From the NCBI GenBank assembly GCA_030837445.1, contig JAUPKM010000179.1, positions 1-5,552 on the forward strand: 5,552 nucleotides of DNA. Direction: 5' to 3'. Under the pieces are notes generated by a model, which made no database searches, was not told the origin of the DNA, and worked only from the letters and a program-made list of their open reading frames with translations. Within the stretch, counting starts at the first letter, position 1, and the number at the start of each line of letters is the position of its first letter. This stretch comes from Actinomycetota bacterium. GTDB lineage: Bacteria > Actinomycetota > Actinomycetes > S36-B12 > UBA10799. A program made the position numbers and the translations under genes. Shown piece by piece: positions 1-5,552 of the stretch.

Positions 1-983
1 AGTTCCGCACCCCCCGGCACATCATCACGTTGATGGTCGACATGGTCGCCCCCCAACCCGCCGATGAGATTTGCGACCCCGCGTGTGGGACGGCGGGGTT
101 CCTGGTCGCCGCCGCCGAGTATGTCCGTGACACCCATCCACAGGCGTTGACTGACGCCGCTCAACGGCATCACTTTCACCACAGCATGTTCCACGGCTAC
201 GACTTCGACGCCACCATGCTGCGGATCGGCTCGATGAACATGCTCATGCACGGCGTGGAAGCCCCCGACATCCGGTACCGGGACTCGTTGTCCGAGGGTG
301 CCAGCGGCGACGAAGACAAGTACTCACTGATCCTGGCCAACCCGCCCTTCGCCGGGAGCCTGGACTACGAGTCCACGGCCAAGGATTTGCAGCGGGTGGT
401 CAAGACCAAGAAGACCGAACTGCTGTTCCTGGCTTTGTTCCTGCGGCTGCTGAAGCCCGGTGGCCGGGCGGCGGTCATCGTTCCGGACGGTGTCATGTTC
501 GGCTCGTCCAAGGCCCACAAAGACCTGCGCCGCATCCTGGTCGAAGACCAGAAGCTCGATGCGGTGGTGAAGCTGCCCTCGGGGGTGTTCCGGCCCTACG
601 CCGGGGTCTCCACGGCGATCTTGTTCTTCACGAAGACCAACAGCGGCGGCACCGACGAGGTCTGGTTCTACGACGTCCAGGCCGACGGTTTCTCGCTGGA
701 CGACAAGCGCAACCCGGTCGAGGCCAACGACCTGCCCGACGTTCTGACCCGCTGGAGCCAGCGCATGACCACGGAGCGGGATCGGGCGCGCACCGAGCAG
801 TCCTTCTGCGTGCTGAAGGACGACATTGTCGCCCAGGGCTACGACCTGTCCCTGAACCGCTACAAGGAGATCGTCCACGACGACGTGGAGCACCGGCCCC
901 CGCTGGAGATCATCGCCGACATCGAAAAGCTGGAGCAGGAGATCATGCAGGGCCTCGCCGACTTGAAGGCGATGCTGTCGTGA
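1..983 (+). CDS. hsdM: Type I restriction-modification system DNA methyltransferase subunit HsdM (5' partial)
   Basis: N6-adenine methyltransferase subunit; with HsdS it forms the M2S enzyme that methylates host DNA using S-adenosylmethionine. The frame is open to the window edge (first whole codon at base 3) and begins FRTPRHI, matching the conserved TPR block just before the catalytic domain. The true start and the N-terminal helical domain (perhaps 150-200 residues, from the usual length of about 500) therefore lie outside; TTG 30 and ATG 33 are internal codons, not starts. Visible motifs are DPACGTAGF (SAM-binding motif I, bases 75-101), NPPF (catalytic motif IV of m6A enzymes, 339-350), a GGRAAVIVPDG strand (about 463-495), KLPSGVF (about 571-591), and the C-terminal GYDLSLNRYKE block followed by a Glu/Leu-rich helix typical of HsdM. 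No frameshift or lost motif is seen. The TGA stop at 981-983 overlaps the hsdS start, implying translational coupling. The promoter would lie upstream, outside the window. Confidence 0.96.
   Translation, partial: FRTPRHIITLMVDMVAPQPADEICDPACGTAGFLVAAAEYVRDTHPQALTDAAQRHHFHHSMFHGYDFDATMLRIGSMNMLMHGVEAPDIRYRDSLSEGASGDEDKYSLILANPPFAGSLDYESTAKDLQRVVKTKKTELLFLALFLRLLKPGGRAAVIVPDGVMFGSSKAHKDLRRILVEDQKLDAVVKLPSGVFRPYAGVSTAILFFTKTNSGGTDEVWFYDVQADGFSLDDKRNPVEANDLPDVLTRWSQRMTTERDRARTEQSFCVLKDDIVAQGYDLSLNRYKEIVHDDVEHRPPLEIIADIEKLEQEIMQGLADLKAMLS
965..969 (+). promoter_or_regulatory. Probable ribosome binding site for hsdS, inside the hsdM 3' end
   Basis: GAAGG lies 10 bases upstream of GTG 980. This spacing favours GTG 980 over the in-frame ATG 986, which would be 16 bases away. 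The match is modest, so hsdS translation probably also relies on ribosomes finishing hsdM at the overlapping stop. Confidence 0.5.
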
Positions 984-2086
984 AGATGGTAGCCCTACAG
1001 AGCGTCGCCGAGATCAAGGGCGGGGGCAAGCTCGGACTTAGCGGCAAGGATTTTGTTGACGACGGCTACCCGGCCTACGGCGCAGGCGGCATTAACGGGA
1101 TGGTTTCTCAGGCTGAGTACCGCAGGCCCGCTGTCGTCCTCTCATCCATCGGTGCCCGTTGTGGAAAGTGTTTTCTGGCCGAGGGTGAATGGACTTCGTT
1201 GGCCAACACCCAGTTGATCTTGCCCGACCTCGACCGCGTCGATCCGCGATTTCTCTGGTACCAGCTTGACGATGAAAGCCGTTGGCATCGTTCTGGAACG
1301 GGCCAGCCCTTCATAAAGCCCTCCGATGTCAAAAGCCATCAGGTGTGGATGCCGCCGCTTGATGAGCAGCGGCGGATCGCCGCGATCCTCGACCAAGCCG
1401 ACGCACTTCAACAGAGTCGCCAGAAATTGCTTGCCGCGATACCCGAACTCACCGCGTCACTTTTTGCGGAGATGTACTACAGCGAGCGGACGGACTGGGT
1501 TGAATTCGGAGAGGCCCTCAGCACCGCTGAGGTCTTTACGGACGGCGACTGGGTGGAGTCCAAGGATCAAGACCCGCAGGGGGGTGTTCGGCTGACCCAA
1601 CTTGCGGACGTGGGCGACGGCATCTGGTTAAACCGGTCATCACGGTTTCTGACTGTGGAGAAAGCAAAGGAACTTCGCTGTACTTTCCTAGCGGCAGACG
1701 ACATCTTGGTCGCCCGAATGCCCGATCCTTTAGGTAGAGCTTGCATATTTCCCGGCGATGTTCGACCGTGCGTCACTGTCGTCGATGTATGTGTCATCCG
1801 CCCCGACCCGAGAGTTCACGAACCGACCTGGCTTATGGCCGCGATTAACTCCGCCAAGTTCAGGACACAGCTTGCCCAATTCGCAACGGGCACGACGCGG
1901 TCGAGGATTTCTCGCCGCAACCTTGGAAAATTGTTCATCCCTGATGTTCCAGTAACTGAGCAGCGCAGGTTCGCCGACGCTGTCGGACAGATAAAGCAGT
2001 TTGAAGATTCGGCCCTCCGAGCAAGCCGTCGGTACGACGAACTTCGTTCATCACTGCGGGCGACGGCCTTCGCCGGTCAACTATGA
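980..2086 (+). CDS. hsdS: Type I restriction-modification system specificity subunit HsdS
   Basis: DNA-recognition subunit; each of two target-recognition domains (TRDs) reads one half of a split target and positions HsdM. The 368 residues, somewhat short for the family, show the two-fold Methylase_S layout. TRD1 spans about residues 1-124, with GTGQPFIK at 106-113. The central conserved helical region spans about 125-165 and opens PPLDEQRR (E129-Q-R-R). TRD2 spans about 166-320, with ATGTTRSRI at 302-310. The distal conserved region spans about 321-368 and opens PVTEQRR (E327-Q-R-R). The repeated 'TG..-x-I...-P-x-EQRR' arrangement is what identifies the family. GTG 980 is preferred as start because of the 4-base GTGA overlap with hsdM and the upstream GAAGG; ATG 986 is the alternative, differing by two residues. 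The DNA of the TRDs is lower in GC than the neighbours and uses ATA and TTA codons, suggesting exchange of specificity domains. The recognised sequence cannot be inferred. Confidence 0.95.
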   Translation: MKMVALQSVAEIKGGGKLGLSGKDFVDDGYPAYGAGGINGMVSQAEYRRPAVVLSSIGARCGKCFLAEGEWTSLANTQLILPDLDRVDPRFLWYQLDDESRWHRSGTGQPFIKPSDVKSHQVWMPPLDEQRRIAAILDQADALQQSRQKLLAAIPELTASLFAEMYYSERTDWVEFGEALSTAEVFTDGDWVESKDQDPQGGVRLTQLADVGDGIWLNRSSRFLTVEKAKELRCTFLAADDILVARMPDPLGRACIFPGDVRPCVTVVDVCVIRPDPRVHEPTWLMAAINSAKFRTQLAQFATGTTRSRISRRNLGKLFIPDVPVTEQRRFADAVGQIKQFEDSALRASRRYDELRSSLRATAFAGQL

Positions 2087-2088
2087 CT

Positions 2089-2094
2089 AGGTGG
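2089..2094 (+). promoter_or_regulatory. Ribosome binding site for hsdR
   Basis: AGGTGG, one base off AGGAGG, sits in the 12-base gap between the hsdS stop (2084-2086) and the hsdR ATG (2099), 4 bases before the ATG. It supports ATG 2099 as the start. The gap is too short for a separate promoter, so hsdR is probably read from the same transcript unless a promoter lies inside hsdS. Confidence 0.6.
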
Positions 2095-2098
2095 TCGG

Positions 2099-5000
2099 AT
2101 GTCTAACTTTTTGTTCCTGAAGCAGGTCGGCTGGCCGGAGACCTACTCCGACTGTGCCCGTGCCGAGAGCTATGCCCTCAGTGACCCGCGTTCGGCGTGC
2201 TTCTACAGTCGCCGGGCCGTCGAGCACCTGGTCGACTATCTGTATAACGTTCTGGGGCTGCAGGTTCCGTATGTGAGTGATCTGGCGGCGCGGATCAATG
2301 ACGCGGGGTTCAAGGCGAAGGTCGGGGTCGCCAACGCGACCAAGATGAACTTGATCCGCAAGCTGGGCAACCACGCGGTGCACGACCAGAAGCCGATCCC
2401 ACCCAGGGCGGCATTGGACGCGCTGCGGGAGCTGCACCACGTGATGGTGTGGGCCGCGTTTCACTATTCGGCCAACCCGGACGTGGTGCCGCTGAAGGCG
2501 GTGTTCGACCCCGGGTTGGCGAAGAAGGCCGCCCCGCTCACCAGGGAAGAGGTGGCCCAACTCGCCCAGAAGTTCGCCCAGCAGGACGAGGCGCACGCCA
2601 AGGCCCTGGCCGCCAAGGACGAACTGGCGGCGTCCAAGGATGCTGAGATCGCCGCGCTGCGCGAGCAGATCAAGGCCGCCCAGGCCGCCAACACCGTGGT
2701 CGATAACCGGGACTACTCCGAGGCCGAGACCCGCGACACCTTCATCGACGTGCTGCTGGCCGAGGCGGGCTGGCCCCTGGCCGATCCTAAGGATCGCGAG
2801 TACGAGGTCAGCGGGATGCCGCCCAACAACGGCAAGGGCTACGTCGACTACGTGCTCTGGGGCGAGGACGGGCTGCCGCTGGCGTTGGTGGAGGCCAAGA
2901 ACACCACCAAGAGTCCCCAGATCGGCCAGCAGCAGGCCAAGCTCTACGCCGACTGCCTACAGGCACAGTTTGGTCGCCGCCCGGTCATCTTCTTCACCAA
3001 CGGTTACGAGCACTGGCTGTGGGACGACGCGGGCGGCTACCCGCCGCGCGAGGTGCAGGGCTTCTACACCCGCAACGAGTTGGGGCTGCTGATCCACCGT
3101 CGCCATGCCCGCAAGGCGTTGTCCGACGTGGTAATCGACTCCCAGATCGTGGAACGCCACTATCAGCATCATGCGATCCGGGCGATCGACGAGGCCTTCA
3201 CCGCCAAGCAGCGGCAGGCGTTGTTGGTGATGGCGACCGGGTCGGGGAAAACGCGGACGGTGATCGCCTTGGTGAAACAGTTGATGGAGGCCGGGTGGGT
3301 CAAGAACGTCCTGTTCCTGGCCGACCGCACCGCCCTGGTGATCCAGGCGGCCAACGCTTTTAAGGCTCATTTGCCGGATGCGACGACGGTGAATCTGGTG
3401 ACCGAGAAAGTCGCCGACGGCCGGGTGTATGTGTGCACCTATCCGACGATGATGAACCTGATCAACGACACCGACGGCGGCAAAAGACTTTTCGGGCCGG
3501 GCTATTTCGATCTGGTGGTCATCGACGAGGCGCATCGGTCGGTGTATCAGAAGTATCGGGCGATCTTTTCCTGGTTTGATTCGCTGCTGGTCGGGTTGAC
3601 GGCCACCCCGAAGGATGAGGTCGACCACAACACCTACCGGCTTTTTCATCTTGAGGATGGGGTGCCCACCGACGCCTACGGCCTCGATGACGCGGTGCGG
3701 GAGGGGTTTCTGGTTCCGGCGGTTGGGGTGTCGGTCGGCACCAAGTTCCTGCGCCAGGGCATCCGGTATGCCGATCTGTCCGAGGACGAAAAGGACGCCT
3801 GGGACGCCCTGGAATGGGGGGAGGACGGTGCCCCCGATGAGGTGTCCGCTGAGGAGATCAACCGGTTTCTGTTCAACGAGGACACCGTCGATCAGGTGTT
3901 GGGCACCCTGATGGACAAGGGCCACAAGGTCGCCGACGGTGACCGGCTGGGCAAGACCATCATCTTCGCCAAGAACCAGCGCCACGCCGAGTTCATCGCC
4001 CAACGCTTCGACATCCAGTACCCCGACCAGGCGGGGTCGTTCGCCCGGGTGATCACCCACGGGGTCAGCTACGCCCAATCGCTGATTGATGATTTCTCCC
4101 AGCCGGACAAGGCCCCGCATATCGCGATCTCGGTGGACATGCTCGACACCGGCATCGACGTGCCCGAGGTCGTGAACCTGGTGTTCTTCAAACCCGTCCG
4201 CTCCAAAACCAAGTTCTGGCAGATGATCGGACGGGGCACCCGGCTACGCCCCAACCTGTTCGGCCCCGGCCAGGACAAAACCAACTTCTACGTTTTCGAT
4301 TTCTGCGGGAACCTGGAGTTCTTCAGCCAGGACCTGCCCGGCACCGAGGGATCGCTGCAGAAATCCCTCAACCAGCGACTCTTCGAAACTCGACTCAGCC
4401 TGGTCACCGAACTGGATGCCCGCAACACCCCCAAGGACGGTGTCGAGCCGCCCGCCGGGTCCGGCGTCGACAGCGAGGAAGGTTTGCGGTTCGACCTCGC
4501 CCACCACCTACACGAAACCGTGGCCGGGATGGTGCTGGACAACTTCCTGGTCCGCCCGCACCGCCAACTCGTCGAGCACTACAGCCAGTGGCCGTCGTGG
4601 ACCCCGATGACCACCGAAGCCGCCCAGGATATTGCTGAACACCTGGCCGGGCTGCCCACCACCCACCGTGACAGCGACGAGGACGCCAAGCGGTTCGACC
4701 TGCTGATCCTGCGCCGCCAGCTCGCCGACCTCCAAGGCGACATCGGGGCGGCCGACCGGCTGCGTATCCAGGTACAAGACATCACCGCCGGGCTGCTCGC
4801 CAACACCACCATCCCGGCCGTGGCCGCCCAAGCCGAACTGTTAGAGGAGGTCGCCGGAGATGGGTGGTGGGTCGATGTCACCCCGCACATGCTGGAGTCC
4901 GCCCGACGTCGCCTGCGCGCGTTGGCGCAGTTCCTCGACAAGACCAAAAAGCACGCCGTCTACACCTCATTTCAGGACGAGCTATCCGATCCCGAGGTCA

Positions 5001-5515
5001 TCGACTTGCCGGTGTTCACCCCCGGCACCGACATGCAACGCTTCCACGCCAAGGCCGCCGCCTACCTCAAATCCCACCAGGACCACATCGCCCTGCAGCG
5101 CCTGTACCGCAACAAACCGCTCACCCCGAACGACCTTGAGTCCCTGGAGCAGATGCTCCTGGAGAGCGGGGCGGGCGACGCCGCCGCGATCGCCGAAGCC
5201 CGCGAGCAGTCCCACGGCCTCGGCCTGTTCATTCGCTCCCTCGTCGGGCTGGATCACCAGGCCGCCAAGGACGCCTTCGCCGACTACCTCGACGGAACCA
5301 CCTTCAGCGCCAACCAAATCCACTTCATCAACCTCATCGTCGGCGAGTTGACGAACACCGGGGTCATGGAGGTGGCTCGGCTCTACGAGTCACCCTTCAC
5401 CGACCTGGCCGCGACCGGGCCGGAGTCGATGTTCACCGAGGCCCAGGTCGACAACATCGTCGACATCCTCAACACCGTGCGGGCCAACGCGCTGCCTGCC
5501 GAAGGAGTGGCATGA
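2099..5515 (+). CDS. hsdR: Type I restriction enzyme motor/endonuclease subunit HsdR with N-terminal DUF4145 domain
   Basis: ATP-driven translocase and nuclease that joins M2S to cut unmethylated DNA away from the target. Domains in order (1138 residues): a DUF4145/HEPN-like helical domain (about 1-125) with R87-K-L-G-N-H-A-V-H95; an Ala/Lys/Glu-rich coiled coil (about 148-198, hydrophobic heptad positions 170, 177, 184, 191); an HSDR_N PD-(D/E)xK nuclease (about 205-330) with D250, E265-A-K267 and Q279-x3-Y283; and an SF2 translocase (about 355-760) with Walker A ATGSGKT 379-385, DEAH 476-479, LTATP 500-504, DTGID 683-687 and QMIGRGTRLRP 708-718. A C-terminal EcoEI_R_C-like domain contains ANQIHFI from 1071 and LYESPF 1095-1100. 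Length and order resemble EcoKI-type HsdR (from memory, about 1170-1190 residues). All nuclease and ATPase residues are present and the frame is unbroken, so activity is likely. It lies 12 bases after hsdS, and its TGA overlaps a further ATG. Confidence 0.97.
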   Translation: MSNFLFLKQVGWPETYSDCARAESYALSDPRSACFYSRRAVEHLVDYLYNVLGLQVPYVSDLAARINDAGFKAKVGVANATKMNLIRKLGNHAVHDQKPIPPRAALDALRELHHVMVWAAFHYSANPDVVPLKAVFDPGLAKKAAPLTREEVAQLAQKFAQQDEAHAKALAAKDELAASKDAEIAALREQIKAAQAANTVVDNRDYSEAETRDTFIDVLLAEAGWPLADPKDREYEVSGMPPNNGKGYVDYVLWGEDGLPLALVEAKNTTKSPQIGQQQAKLYADCLQAQFGRRPVIFFTNGYEHWLWDDAGGYPPREVQGFYTRNELGLLIHRRHARKALSDVVIDSQIVERHYQHHAIRAIDEAFTAKQRQALLVMATGSGKTRTVIALVKQLMEAGWVKNVLFLADRTALVIQAANAFKAHLPDATTVNLVTEKVADGRVYVCTYPTMMNLINDTDGGKRLFGPGYFDLVVIDEAHRSVYQKYRAIFSWFDSLLVGLTATPKDEVDHNTYRLFHLEDGVPTDAYGLDDAVREGFLVPAVGVSVGTKFLRQGIRYADLSEDEKDAWDALEWGEDGAPDEVSAEEINRFLFNEDTVDQVLGTLMDKGHKVADGDRLGKTIIFAKNQRHAEFIAQRFDIQYPDQAGSFARVITHGVSYAQSLIDDFSQPDKAPHIAISVDMLDTGIDVPEVVNLVFFKPVRSKTKFWQMIGRGTRLRPNLFGPGQDKTNFYVFDFCGNLEFFSQDLPGTEGSLQKSLNQRLFETRLSLVTELDARNTPKDGVEPPAGSGVDSEEGLRFDLAHHLHETVAGMVLDNFLVRPHRQLVEHYSQWPSWTPMTTEAAQDIAEHLAGLPTTHRDSDEDAKRFDLLILRRQLADLQGDIGAADRLRIQVQDITAGLLANTTIPAVAAQAELLEEVAGDGWWVDVTPHMLESARRRLRALAQFLDKTKKHAVYTSFQDELSDPEVIDLPVFTPGTDMQRFHAKAAAYLKSHQDHIALQRLYRNKPLTPNDLESLEQMLLESGAGDAAAIAEAREQSHGLGLFIRSLVGLDHQAAKDAFADYLDGTTFSANQIHFINLIVGELTNTGVMEVARLYESPFTDLAATGPESMFTEAQVDNIVDILNTVRANALPAEGVA
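5502..5507 (+). promoter_or_regulatory. Strong ribosome binding site at the end of hsdR
   Basis: AAGGAG is a six-base match to the Shine-Dalgarno consensus, within the last codons of hsdR and 4 bases before the ATG at 5512 that overlaps the hsdR stop. It is the best such site in the window, which implies that something is translated after hsdR. Confidence 0.5.
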
Positions 5516-5550
5516 CTCATTACGGGCGTTCGATGGCTGAAGGAAAGTAG
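5512..5550 (+). CDS. Possible 12-codon small ORF or leader coupled to the hsdR stop
   Basis: ATG 5512 overlaps the hsdR stop (ATGA, 5512-5515), a usual arrangement for coupled genes, and follows a strong AAGGAG site. The frame reads MTHYGRSMAEGK and stops at TAG 5548-5550. No function is recognisable. It may be a true minigene or leader peptide, a re-initiation site feeding a gene just beyond the window (GAAGGA at 5539-5544 could be that gene's ribosome binding site), or chance. A second in-frame ATG lies at 5533. The other two plus frames do not offer a better gene start here: one stops at TGA 5538-5540, and the hsdR frame is open after its stop but shows no ATG or GTG. Confidence 0.25.
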   Translation: MTHYGRSMAEGK

Positions 5551-5552
5551 GG

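Noticed and set aside
30..983. hsdM starting at TTG 30 or ATG 33
   Set aside because: The frame is open upstream and encodes the conserved FRTPRHI block, so these codons are internal and the gene is cut by the window edge.
1579..1584. Run of six G in hsdS as a phase-variation tract
   Set aside because: Six bases is short for slippage, and similar six-base runs occur elsewhere in the window (10-15, 49-54, 3816-3821).
2087..2596. Minus-strand ORF of 169 codons opposite the hsdR 5' end
   Set aside because: It is antisense to the DUF4145 region with no recognisable motif. Composition fits a GC-driven shadow.
2782..2796. Inverted repeat CGATCC-TAA-GGATCG, a possible hairpin or operator
   Set aside because: It has only 6-base arms, lies within the hsdR nuclease coding region and lacks a U-tract, so chance is sufficient.
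2640..3092. Plus-strand ORF of 150 codons in another frame of hsdR
   Set aside because: The translation is extremely Arg/Pro/Ser/Thr-rich and low in complexity, an out-of-frame reading of the nuclease domain.
2957..4120. Long minus-strand ORF of 387 codons antisense to hsdR
   Set aside because: It lies wholly opposite a clearly coding helicase gene. Its translation is His/Val/Gly/Arg-rich with no recognisable domain, the usual shadow in GC-rich DNA.
5516..5552. Terminator after hsdR
   Set aside because: No inverted repeat with a T-run is present in the 37 bases left; the operon may continue past the window.

Overview
The window is almost entirely occupied by one plus-strand operon encoding a Type I restriction-modification system in the order hsdM (5' end cut off by the window), hsdS, hsdR. 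DNA is GC-rich: sampled 60-base lines of hsdR give about 67-70% GC. The proteins are rich in Ala, Asp and Gly, and codons mostly end in G or C. This suggests a high-GC bacterium, most likely an actinobacterium, but the genus cannot be fixed from sequence alone.

Layout: bases 1-983 hold the catalytic and C-terminal parts of the m6A methyltransferase subunit HsdM. Its stop overlaps the GTG start of hsdS by 4 bases (980-983). hsdS (980-2086) encodes a 368-residue specificity subunit with two target-recognition domains and two conserved helical regions. After a 12-base gap holding a ribosome binding site, hsdR (2099-5515) encodes a 1138-residue motor/endonuclease subunit. Its order is a DUF4145 (HEPN-like) N-terminus, an Ala-rich coiled coil, a PD-(D/E)xK nuclease, an SF2 translocase and an EcoEI_R_C-like C-terminus. 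The hsdR stop overlaps an ATG (ATGA, 5512-5515) preceded by a strong ribosome binding site. That start opens only a 12-codon frame before the window ends, so it is either a leader or minigene or the edge of further operon genes outside the window.

How they work together (family knowledge): HsdM2-HsdS1 methylates adenine in both strands of a split recognition site. With HsdR added, the complex binds unmethylated sites, translocates DNA by ATP hydrolysis and cuts at a distance. All key motifs I could look for are present in the visible protein, so the system looks intact. The site it recognises cannot be read from the sequence.

The system itself is a known class. The points deserving a second look are the lower-GC, rare-codon-bearing hsdS core (probable specificity exchange), the HEPN-like domain on HsdR, and the coupled start after hsdR. 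There is no gene-free stretch above 300 bases. I saw no RNA gene, CRISPR array, insertion sequence or clear terminator.
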